A stretch of DNA of 64,000 bases from Aplectana chamaeleonis (Eukaryota > Nematoda > Chromadorea > Rhabditida > Cosmocercidae): assembly GCA_029168955.1 (NCBI GenBank), contig JAPDOI010000009.1, positions 1,984,001 to 2,048,000 of the forward strand, read 5' to 3'. Below are positions 33,801-45,800 of the stretch, piece after piece; within the stretch, counting starts at the first letter, position 1, and each line of letters opens with the position of its first letter. A program made the translations under genes and the position numbers. Under the pieces are notes generated by a model. That model saw only the letters and a list, made by a program, of their open reading frames with translations, was not told where the DNA came from and did no database searches.

Positions 33801-36800
33801 CCAAACAATCGATTAAGCGATTAATCTCAAAATCGAAGATTATCGTGAACACTGCCTTTAAGTCTTACACGATTTTTGGATGTTTTTTTGTGATCAGGAT
33901 GTAAAATAATCCCGTAAACCTCTTTTGGGTAAGATAGAATGTTTGTGCACTTTTTAGAATACATTTTTGTTTTGAATCGCGTATCAAGAAGATAGGACAC
34001 CCCAGGGCTAAATCGGAATTCCGTGTGGATAAAATTGTGCGATCACAAATCTGATGGTCGATCGGCTCTCCTTACTCCCGTATCGCACCAAATACTCGAT
34101 TCGGTGTACTATCGACCATGTTAACCAGCATTTGCGAGTCGATCTTACTCCAGTTCCCAGTTATAGCCTGTTTGAGCGCCGAAATCGAGACAAATCGACG
34201 GCGATTGGCTAAGATCCGTCAAACTAAAGTACCCCAAAGATTCCTCGTTCTGTTTAAATCAGAGCTGTAGACTAGCCACTCTGGACAAGATAGTTATTGC
34301 CTAGCGAAGAAGCCGACCTTAGGCCTGCTCACGTGAACATTTTCGTTGTCTTGCTAGAAACTGCAACTTTGTCGCCCGAAAACTTGGGGAAATGAAAGTA
34401 GAAGTTACTCTGAATTTCTCTGGTACTCACTGGAGATCATCCGACTGCTGGCAAACGCAAGCTGTAGACGTCCTTGACGGGAAAATGCTCTGACAGAAAA
34501 TGGGAGATTCACGACTGCAGTTCCGATGGCTAAAGTGGACAGCGACTTCGACTATTTGTGTATAGGTGATGGTTTCTGACGAGAAGAATTTGAATCTTGA
34601 TAAGACTGATGGTTGGAAGTGCAACTAAAATAATTCGAGAATGGGTCCTGTCCAATTTAGCCATCAGAACTGCCAAGGTAGATCTCCCATCTTCTGTCAG
34701 AGCATTTGCCCGTCAAGGACGTCTACAGCTTGCGTTTGCCAGCAGTCGGATGATCGCCAGTGAGTACCAGAAGATGTAAGAGTAACACCTACTTTCATTT
34801 TCCCATTTAAAGAAAAATACTCTCTTTTTGGTTCCGTTTTTGTATGCTTGTTTTAATCAGTAATAGAATTACAAAATTTGTGGAAATTTTTTTGAAAATT
34901 ACATCATATAAAGCATATACTCGTCAGAATGGATGTTGTATATGCGATGGCAAAGAATATTTTTAGATATGAATTGTTTCGGCCCTGTCTTCAGACAATT
35001 CATATCTGTAGCTACCCCGGGGCTCTTCAGTGAAGAAGGTAGCTAGGAAATTTTTTATATAGTTTGGACAAACTAAGAGAATGGTAGTACAAATTTAATG
35101 TTATAATCATATTAGTAATTTCGATTTGATTTATACAAAATCTGATTGAAGCTACTGTGTCGTTATCCTCCGAGAGCTCTGTCAAGCTAGGAACAAAGTT
35201 CCAGGGACTCCCCTCATCCTCGGATAACCATTATTTCCTGAACTAAATTTTGACTTCAGCCAAATTTAAAGTTCAATTTAGATTGAAATCTGAAGATGAC
35301 ATTCAGGAACAAATAGGAAAAGTAGTATAGGTGAGGAACAGAAAAGGAGGCAGGAAAGCCAGAAAAAAGGAAAGAAAGAAGAAAGAGGACAGAAGAAAGG
35401 GACAGAAGAAAGAGGACAGAAGGAAGATAAAAGAAGAAAGAAGAAAGAAGAAGGAAGAAAGAAGAAGGAAGAAAGAAGAAAGAAGAAAGAAGAAAGAAGA
35501 AAGAAGAAAGAAGAAAGAAGAAAGAAGAAAGAAGAAAGAAGAAAGAAGAAAGAAGAAAGAAGAAAGAAGAAAGAAGAGAGAAGAGAGAAGACAGAAGAAA
35601 GAAGAAAGAAGAAAGAAGAAAGAAGAAAGAAGAAAGAAGAAAGAAGAAAGAAGAAAGAAGAAAGAAGAAAGAAGAAAGAAGAAAGAGGACAGAAGAAAGG
35701 GGACAGAAGAAAGAGGACAGAAGAAAGAGGACAGAAGAAAGATAAAAGAAGAAAGAAGAAAGAAGAAGGAAGAAAGAAGAAGGAAGAAAGAAGAAAGAAG
35801 AAAGAAGAAAGAAGAAAGAAGAAAGAAGAAAGAAGAAAGAAGAAAGAAGAAAGAAGAAAGAAGAAAGAAGAAAGAAGAAAGAAGAAAGAAGAAAGAAGAA
35901 AGAAGAAAGAAGAAAGAAGAAAGAAGAAAGAAAAAGAAGAAAGAAGAAAGAAGAAAGAAGAAAGAAGAAAGAAGAAAGAAGAAGAGAAGAAAGAAGAAAG
36001 AAGAAAGAAGAAAGAAGAAAGGAGAAAGAAGGAGAAAGGAGAAAGGAGAAAAAAGGAGAAAGAAGAAAGAAGGAAGAAAAAAGAAAAAGGAGAGAGAAGA
36101 GAAAGAAAGAAGAAAGAAGAAAGAATAATCACGAATGAAGAATGAAAAAGAAGAAAGAAAGAATGGAAGAAGAAAGAAAAAAGAAAGAAAGAACGGAAGA
36201 AAGAAAGGAGAAGGAAAGAAAGAAAGGAAGAAAGAGAGGAAGAAAGAAAAGAGATAAAGAGAGAAACGGAGACAAACAGAGAGAAAGTGAAGAAGAGAGA
36301 AAAGGAAAGAAAGAAAAAGAGAAAGAGAAAGAAGGAAAGAGGGAAAAAGAAACAAACAAACAATCGAACCCACCAAACAATCGCAAAGTGGAAAGGAAGT
36401 TCCACTAGAATAGGTGGGATAGCCACCATATCGCCATGATATTGAAAAAATGAACCATACTGTTTTGCCTCAAACTAATTGTTTTGATAAATTTGACAGT
36501 GTGAAAATTTGGAGTTGATAATATCAGAAAATTTGTCTGACCGTCTCATGTTTCCGCGTGCCAAAGTTGCAGTTCCTAGCAAGACAGCGAGAAAGATCAC
36601 GAGAGCAGGTCTGACATCGGCTTCTTTGCTCGGCAATAACTATCTTGTCCAAAGCGGCTAGGTTGAAACCCTGACGTCAACAACATGAAGAATCTCTGGG
36701 TATATTAGTTCGTTGGGTCCGAGCCAATGGCCGGCGATATCTCTCGATTTCTGCGCTCCAACAGGCCATAACCGAGAAATGGAGCAAGATCGACTCGCAA

Positions 36801-39800
36801 AGGCTGTTTAACTTGGTCGATAGTATACCGAATCGAGTATATGGTGCAATTAGGGAGTGAGGAGAGCCGATCGATCATCAGATTTGTGATCACACAATTT
36901 TATAGAGCCAGAATTCCGATTTAGCCCAGGGGTGTCCTATATTTTTGATACACGATTTAAAACAAAAATGTAATCTAAAGAAGTGCACAAATTTTCTATC
37001 TAACCCAAAAGAGCTATACGGAGGTTATTTTACATCCTGATCACAGTAGTAGTGATGCAAAAGATCTATCCTGCTCAACAAACGCGAGACCTACAAATTC
37101 CGTGGGTGTCCTATCTTTATGATACGCAGTGTATTAACTTCACGTTTTTTTTGTGGAAAGCATATCATACTATCTTAAGGGTTGAAAAGTAAAGACTCCA
37201 AAAAGAATTTTCTTATATTCGGAGATTCTCAAAAATTTTTACTTTCTGATTTTGGACTTGTAAAACTCCACCGGAATGCAATTCCATTTCAACAGTGAAA
37301 TTTATATTCAGCCTCACGGACATTCGGAATTCCATGCTCGACTACATGGCGTCATGAATCGTGAAGTGACACCGCTCGAACCAGCAAGCGTCATCAAAAA
37401 ACAGTGTGGTAAGGTATCACAAGGAAGCCGAATTGAGTAAAAAACTTAGGTGCCAGGCAGGAATCGAACCTGCATCACATCGCTTCCCGGGCGAAAGTGT
37501 TACTATTACACTACCGACACCGCTCTGCGTCCCTCAGCTAATTGGCACATGAAATATAGTTGTACACGAACGAAATTTTCGAAAAATTTTGCGAAAGATA
37601 AAGATTTAAGATAAAGATTTAAGAAGAAAGATAGAGATAAAGATATAAAGACTTTTCGAAATTTTTCTCGTTCGTTTTCGTTCGTTCGAAATTTCGCCGA
37701 ACAAATTTTTTTTTCAAATTTCGTTCGTTCGAAATTTTTTTCGAACGAAAATTTTTAATTTTCGTTTGTTCAAAATCCGATTTTTCGAATTTTTTTCGAA
37801 ATTCGTTCGTTCGGAATTTTTACGAACGGAATTTCTTCAATTTTCGTTCGAACAATTTTCAAAAAAAAAAGTTCGAAATTTTTGACAAATTTCGAAAAAA
37901 TGTCGAAATTTTCAACGAGTTCAGAAAAAATACGAAATTCCAAAAAAAATCGAAATTTCGATTAGTTTCGAATTTCGTTCGTTCGACCTCCGAAATTTCG
38001 AAAGTTTTTCGAAATTCGTTCGTTCGAAATCTTTTCGAACGGAATTTTTTCATTTTTCGTTCGTTCGAAATCGTTTCGAACGAAATTTTTTCATTTTTCG
38101 TTCGTTCGACATTTTTTCGAAATTGTACAACTATAACATGAACTGTGTGGGCACAACTGTGATCATACCCGTTGTCGGCAATCACCCGACAACGGGTATA
38201 ATCCTGCAAGCGCAAATCGGCATTTAATCCAATTCAGCTGAGACTTTTGGGCAGGTTGATTTTTCATGTTTTTGGAACATTTTATGCCTTTAATGGCATG
38301 GTATATGATCAGAGGATAGCACAAGGTGGTGTGGTAAGAAGAAAATCAGCAGTCTAAAATAGACGCCTAATATCTTTACAACGAAAACCATCATACAAGA
38401 GGAGTGTTTATGGCGGTGAACGAATCTGCAAAAAAGACTTGTATTGTTTAGTATCCTTTGGGCCTTCATAGTAAAATTGCGCAGTATTCCGCTTCGAGCT
38501 GCAGGTTTCAAGAAGTTACAAGCTTAAAGAAGCCTTTTTGTAATTGTTGTACCTTCCAAAACAAGCATTCATATTTCGAAGATCCGGAAATAGACCTCTT
38601 AATCGTGTTTAGCGCCCAAGATAGCCCCCTTCCCTGGACAAAGTTTGGCTGACAAGGGAACCACAATAAGTCATAGCGACCATTTCAAATGAAATGTACT
38701 TTTCTAGAACCATTTTCGGACGAACAGTCCGAATATGCCCATCGCAGCTGCCTAGACCCACTCTGAAAGAAGTTATAAGCATTTTTTCTCTGATTTTCAT
38801 ACCTGTTGTACCCTCCAAAAAGCGCATTATTTTACGAAATTCCGGAAACGGACCTCATAATCGTGTTCAGCGCCCAAAACTACCCCACTAAGCAAAGTTA
38901 GGTTGAAGGAACATTTTCCAAACTTTGCGCAGACTAACAGCGTTTTGGACTTGTACGGATTTTTGGTTGGGCGTTTATTTATACCAATTAGAGGGCTCTC
39001 GAAGCGTTTTAGAAAAATATTCCAGATTTGACTTGAAATTTGCTCTGGGGGGGGGGGGGGTAATTTGAGGTGCTGATCACGAATCTGAGGTTCACTTATC
39101 GATTCACCGATGTTTTCGACTGCATTCGTTCACAGCTTTCCATCGGGGGAGAATTTGATGGCAAATCGCGACTTTTGACGATTTTCGGAGTGCTACTGTA
39201 GATTATGCTCAAATCATTTCTCTGAAGGAAATCTGGAGTGCTGAACACGAATCTGACGTTAGTTTATCGATTTTTGACAGCTTACGGTAGATTACGGTGG
39301 GTATACGGTAATTTGGTCAAAGTCTCAGATTTGTCTCAAAGTTTCTATGTGGAGGTTACATATTTGGGGTGCTGAATACGAATTCGATGTCCATTTGTCG
39401 ATTATCGAAATATTGAGGTAGGTTTTGCCTCCTAATTGGCATGCTACCTACCGTGACCTAGAGAAAACCTTAAAATTTCGGCAGGCAAACCCTAGATTCG
39501 TATTCAGCACCCCAGATTACCCCTACATACATGTTTTTAGAAAAATCCGGGGAACAATTCAAAAAACACCCTAAAAATTTCATGAGGGGTACCCTTACCT
39601 TGCCGCGAAGCTTTAAAAACTCTCATAACTTTTTTCAGAGTGGGTCTAGGCAGCTGCGATGGACATTTTCGGACTTTCCGTCCGAAAATGGTTCTAAAAA
39701 GTACATTTCATTAGGAATGGTCACTATGACTTATTCTGGCTCCCTTGTGAGAGGACATTCTTTGAACTTTATACAGAGTGATAGCGTTTTGGACTTGTAC

Positions 39801-42800
39801 GAATTATTTGTTGATCGTTTCTTCTAGCGAATTGCGGGTTCTGAAAGCTTTCAGATTTTTTTCAGATTTGACCTAAAACTTCCTCGTTGGGGTTATTTGG
39901 TGTGCTGATCACGAATTTGAGGTTCATCTGTCGTTTTTCCGAAGTGGTCGACTAATTTGTGGGGGGAGGGGGGCAAAACGCGACTTTTGACGATTTCCGG
40001 AAAGCTACGATAGAAATGGCTTAAAATGTTTCTCTAAGGGTGACTTGGAGTACTAAACACGGATCTGAAATCCGTTTATCGAATATCGACAGCTCATAGT
40101 AGGTTACGGTAGGTATACGGTAGTTGGGTCAAAGTCCAAGAATCGGCTCAAAATTTCTATGCGGGGTTTATTCGGGGTGATGAATACGAATTCAATGTCC
40201 AATTGTCGATTTTCGAAATACTAAGGTGGATTTTGCCCCCTAAATGACATTATACCTACCCTAACTTACAGTAAACCTAAGAATTTTGAGAACTGGACCC
40301 CGAATTCATTTTCAGCACCCTAATTAAACCCTATATACAAGTTTTGAGCAAAATCCAATAAAATTTTTCGAAAAAAAAACGCCTCATGGGTACTCTTACC
40401 TTTTCGTGAAGCTTGAAAAACGCTTATAACTTCTTCGAACCTGCAGCTCGGGGCGGGATTCTGAGCAGTTTTACTATTCAGACCCAAGAGTTACTAACAA
40501 TACGAGTCGCTTACCACTAAAAACACTTCTATTGTAAAAAGTGTTTCAAAAAAACGCTAGTCAAAACCGGGGTCTCCCGGAAATATCCTGGTTCAAAGAC
40601 TCTTTAGGTGTTCAGAAAATGCAGTCGTTTGCATTGTTAAAACTTCTTTTCATGGTATGGTATATGTGAAGGACACTACATTTCAGTATGCAACCTCCAG
40701 AATACTTGTCCAAGCGGCCCTCCTGGACTACCTGGAGCTAGAGGAGATGATGGTGCCCCCGGAATGCATGGGAAACCTGGACTTCGCGGTAATGGTCTTG
40801 CTCTTGGTAGCCTCAAGAAAGGAATGTAAGGATAACTGGCAGGCTCTGATTCGATGGATGTGACCGCTCAGCTGATATTCGTCGGATGTTCAATTTGTCC
40901 TGCTGGCGCAGATGGACCACCAGGAGACGAAGGACAGATTGGTACTTCCCACTTGCTCTTTTCGTAAAACATTCATGACTGTACACCTTCATTAACTGAA
41001 CGCAATTCTTTTCTTACAGTTGTTGTTTTTTTTTGTTCGTTTTGCTTTTCTACAGTTGAATGTTTGAAGGCTTTCCCGGCCCAAGAGGACCCTCTGGCAT
41101 ACCTGGTATGTCAGGAATGAATGGAGCACCAGGCTCACCTGGAGACATCGGGCTGCCTGGGAAACCGGTGAGAGTGCGATTCTTCCCAGTCTCTACAATG
41201 TTTCATATCTGCATGCATGAATATACCACTTTTCAACTCCAGGGAAAACCAGGCAAGATTGGACCGATTGGTCATCATGGCATGAATGGCATGGTATCCG
41301 TGGGAAGACCGGGGCCGAAGGGACACCCAGGGCCAGCTGGTCCACCGGGTCCGATTGGAGACGATGGCGACGATAGCGAACAGGTAGGTAAAATTTCGTG
41401 GTCCTCCTTTGCACAGCTTACCAAGGGCCGATGTTGAAGGAAGGGGAATATGGACCAGATGGAACAACCGGAGAACGCGGCATGCGCGGAAGAGATGGAC
41501 GTAAGGGCAAACCAGGACGACCCGGACCTCCAGGATCACCGGGATACATTAAGGTATGTTCATTCCTAAGCTACTCGGACCTCTTCCATTTATAGAGGGT
41601 TTCCAGGTGTCCCAAAATAGGTTAACACTTCAAAGTCGATCGTGAAAGATTTTGTCATAACTCCACATATAGTCGGTCTGAATGAGAATGTCTGCCTATG
41701 CGGTCAGCGTGCGTGACAAGCGGCCGTCGCTAAGGCATTTTTGGGACTTCTTGATCGGTTAGCGAGAGAGTCATACGGATGGTGAATAACTTTCCTGTCA
41801 GCCGTTTGCGGCCGTGGGGAGGCCCGTCAGAAAATTGCCTTCGCGACGCCTACTCGACACGCACGCCGGTCGTGTGGGCGGACAGTCTCGTTTGGACAGA
41901 CTTCATTTTTATGATGATTCAACTTGATGATGGAACTTAGCCCACCACATGAAGTTTTCAAAAGTCATTCAACCTCGCATGAATCATTACAGGAATGCGG
42001 CTGCTCCGAGTTTATGAAGAGGAAACCTTCCTACTTGGAGCCGTCACAACGACATGGACCAGTACTCCAATTGGACAGTCAACAACAAGACAAACATCTC
42101 AAGCACGTTCTGAAGGACTTGGAATCGCTCAAAACTACCACCAGCACCACCACCACCACCACAGAAAGGTCTGCCAATGAAGAGATCGTCGTCGATGAAA
42201 TGACTTCTGAAGAAGCTTCGGGCGATGAAGTAGCCGATGAAGCGACTGAGAACACAACCATGGCCGATGTAGATAGGGAATACCTAACAAAGACGCCTTC
42301 AACAATCCAGCCAGACAGCGTCACCACAGCGGAACCATCAGAAGATGATGATAAAGGGGAAGAGAACGCTGATGATGATGAGGAAGACGACGAAGATGAA
42401 GAAGAAACAGAAACTACTGATGATGTACCTACTGGTGCTACCACTACCGTCCCGGCAATCGAGGAGGAAACCACCAATGAACCTGACTCACTGACCACAT
42501 CTGAGCGACTCGAGGAGCAAGCAACCACTGAAGCCGGCTTACTGAACACATCTGAGCTAGAGGAAACTACCGCTACCACTACCACAACCCCACCACCACC
42601 AACAACTACTACTGAGGCTATAACCACTACTACAACAACGACCACTCCAGCGGGGGCAGCGATAATCACAGAGCAAGTAATCCCAGTCGAGGAAAGCGAG
42701 AAAATATACGAAACTGTCGTGGTGTTGCCAAAAGAGAAGGCCACAAGTCCTCGTCTGAGCCAGATCACTCAGATAGGCAAGCGAGTGGAGAAAGTAGCAG

Positions 42801-45800
42801 CATGGAAACAGCCGCCACCTCCTAAAGTACCACCACGAGCTCGAACCTACTTCGATGTTGATAGCGACGGAAATCCAAGATCGGTGCGAACAAACAGAAG
42901 AATCGGGTGAGGATTTGTTTATAGCATCTTGCATTTTTTTAACTAGCCCTGCTGGTATGCCTTTCGGAATTGCAACCGAAATCGCATCTAACTCTGTCGT
43001 CTATAGATTCATCCCAATCTTGCGTTACACAAGTACAGTACCGAGCATATTTTTTTGCAAAAAAAAAACGTTTTGCCGCGTTTTTTGCGCTCACAAAGCG
43101 CCGCATCGCCACAACTCACTTCGAAATTGACGAAATGAGTTTTTCAGGTAGTTTTCGTGTTCCTCTCGGAGAGGAGAATGCAATGGTTTGTGTAGAAAGT
43201 CTTTTTGACTTCGGTTTTTTGTTGAAAAATGCGTATTTCCTTCTAAAATTCACATCGACCGCAGGTCAAATCGTGCCAGGTTTCTTCTATTATGACCGTC
43301 TGATCAGTTCATAATGAGGGGTTTAGCGGTGCAAATGTGAAATATTCGATGAACTTTTGGAAATGAATTTTTCATTTTGTAACACTATCGTATAGGGCTG
43401 AATGATAGCAATCCAGAAATGACTTCAGAATTGAAATTGGATCACTTTGAAGCACGTTATTACGTTGCGGCGCTTTGTGAGCGCAAAAAACGTCGCAAAA
43501 AACGTTTTTTTTTGCAAAAAATTTGCTCGGTACTGTATAAACTCAATTGATAAGGGAACCGCCACTGCTGTTACATATCTAAGGATGTACAGCCGTCGCT
43601 GTAGTAAGGTTACAGGAAGGGTTCGCGATAAAAACGGTTTTTGAGCTGTACTCATGAAAATGTAGATTTGATCATCACAAAAGTGAAGGAGAGGGAAAAT
43701 ATGCGCGGAAAGCGTACAAGAACGAGGTCGCACGGCTCATTTTAGGTGTCCGCACCCCCCCCCCAACTAAAGAGACTTCCTTGAATGCTTGTTCATCTAT
43801 CTTTTCTTCTGCTCTTAAAGGCGCCGTACACGATGAAAACCGGATTCCAGCTTTTGCGTTCAGAAGGACTAGTGGGTCATAACAATGTCACCCAGGGAGT
43901 CTGGAGTTTCGAAATCGCCTGTGAATGAAGATTTGCTTACCTCAAAAGGGCTTCCCGGGTTGGGGGGGGGGTCGGCCTTGGGGTCGATCCGTTGTTACAA
44001 GGAACAAAACTCCGTGGCCGCTGCCGGCGATCGTGCGTTGACGCGTCGTAGGGCGCAATTCACGCCACTCGATTTCACTTTCGACGTCGATCGAAAGCAG
44101 CTGACAGCAATGGACACAGCAGGTTAGTAATCCTTTTTTTGTTTCGTTCAAGAAAAAATGATCGGCCGTCTGGATGGTGTCCTCGGTGTAATCTTCCGAC
44201 GCTGCGCCGAGGAACGAATCGTGAAACTGCCACTCGCGTTCTTCGCGCAACTATTCCAAGTAGATGTCGGCGGGAACTTCAAATTTGTTTTCAGCTTTAT
44301 TGCAATGGGTTTTTCTTGGAAAGTTGACGCTTTTGAAGAGGCTTTTTGCAACCTTTAGTCACAATAGGAATACAACAACACGAAAACGTCAAAAACCCAT
44401 GTATGATTTTCTTCGTGTACAATGCCTTTAAAGGCAGCAGACACGCTCGAAAAAGTTGTTGAGATAACTACATTAGTGGGGTCGTGCAGGATCTAGAAGA
44501 GCCCTCACGAAGTTGCAAGCGTTAAAAACGAGTCCAAATGACCGTATTTGACCCGTAGTCAGTCACGAAATCATCCTTGCTCCGCCCATCGATACGGGCG
44601 CCGCTTCTCCATACAGGTATTCCATGCTCGATTGCGGCCACTTTAGATTACTTTTTAGGCTTCTAACGGCGTAAGCGTTCCAGAAAGGGCCGTACGAGTA
44701 CATTAGCGTCGTTTTCCCAACAAATTTGCTGCTAGCTCCGTTATTTCAGCCAGTGCCGTACAACTCGTCCATTTCTGGGCCAATATAGAACGTACCGTTA
44801 TATCTTAATTTCCGTCGATTTGCTTTCGTTTTTTTCGTCATTTCTGAATACTGACTGCTTCAGACCTTCAATTTAATCCATAAAATTGATACCATTTTTG
44901 AGCGTGTCTGCTGCCTTTAACGTAGTAAGTAGCCTCAAGAAATGCTCAGGAATTGCTTTAGAAGAAAATTAATGGTGACAAAACAGGCATTTATAGAAAT
45001 CTCGATAAATAATGAAGGCAGGCGGACACCAAGCAATAACTTGTTCTTCAGCGTTTAGACTTCAGCTTTTCACGTATTTTCACATTTGTGATGGCCAGAT
45101 CTACCTTCTCATAAGAATAGCACAACAACTACTTTCTATCGCAAACCCTGTATTTAAACCCGTTAACGGAACCTATCCAAACGGCAGTTTTTTTTTCATC
45201 AACCGTCATCCGGGTTATATCTTAAAGGCACAGTCCAAACTCATACATGATTTTTGACATTATACTCCGACCACTGTGTATAGCATCACTCTCAAAGGAA
45301 CAGTACAACCTCAGGATCGATTTTGACTTTTCTTGCATATCTTGAGGACTGATCATTTTGGCCTGATCGCAATAGTGTCACCAGAGTCACTCAGAACCCA
45401 CTACGAATGGAGTTATAGCTTCTCAAAGAAATCAGACGGTGTTTGTGGACGAGTTGTCTCGAGCCTGCTTTGCTCGTCGTGCGCAGCCTTCGCATCGGAG
45501 CAGACTACACTCAAAAGCTACACCGATAACAAATAGAGGATCGTAGATTTTTATCAAAGTTCATGGCACGTCTCATCCCTCTTAAGACCGAATACCCTGA
45601 ATAGAGAGGAGGGAAGGGGTGCTCGATGTTTCTCGCTTATTCTGAAGAGCTGGGATTCCTCGTTTGACAGGGTTGCTACACGAAGTGGCCGAGCCGTAAT
45701 ACCAAAGTTCACCCACGAGCTTCCACTGTGCCTTCACGCGCGAAATCTGAGTCCACTCCAATAAGCGAGAAAAAGTTAGGGAAACGTCGGCCCCGCCCCC

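Larger units (their letters stand above)
33130..33888. mobile_element. Insertion with 14-bp target duplication
   Basis: TGTGATCAGGATGT occurs at 33116-33129 and again at 33889-33902, while the opposite arm of the host palindrome has the site only once. The 759 bases between carry a tRNA-like sequence and a TTAA MITE. A long target duplication suggests target-primed (LINE-driven) insertion. Confidence 0.6.
33030..37131. mobile_element. 4.1-kb Tc1-derived palindrome
   Basis: TA at 33028-29 and 37132-33 flank inverted ends CACTGCGTATTATGAAGATAG and CTATCTTTATGATACGCAGTG. Arms of about 600 bases are clearly complementary (CTATCCTGCT, CCGATTTAGCCC, TCGACTCGCAA). Each arm carries an outward-reading C-terminal Tc1 transposase remnant, so both ends derive from a transposase 3' end. 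The middle holds a hairpin and a 1-kb purine array. It begins 40 bases after collagen exon 4. Confidence 0.75.

Noticed and set aside
35278..36429. Very long frames on both strands (up to 383 codons; Lys/Glu/Arg on plus, Phe/Leu/Ser on minus)
   Set aside because: They are the translation of a stop-free 7-base repeat, which leaves all frames open.
40618..40654. Possible mini-exon before the first Gly-X-Y exon (AAAATGCAGTCG...)
   Set aside because: It would leave an intron of only about 32 bases, and phases already match without it.
42079..42768. 229-codon minus-strand Val/Ser-rich frame
   Set aside because: Complement of the Thr/Asp/Glu-rich collagen exon 10, which has splice borders and phase support.
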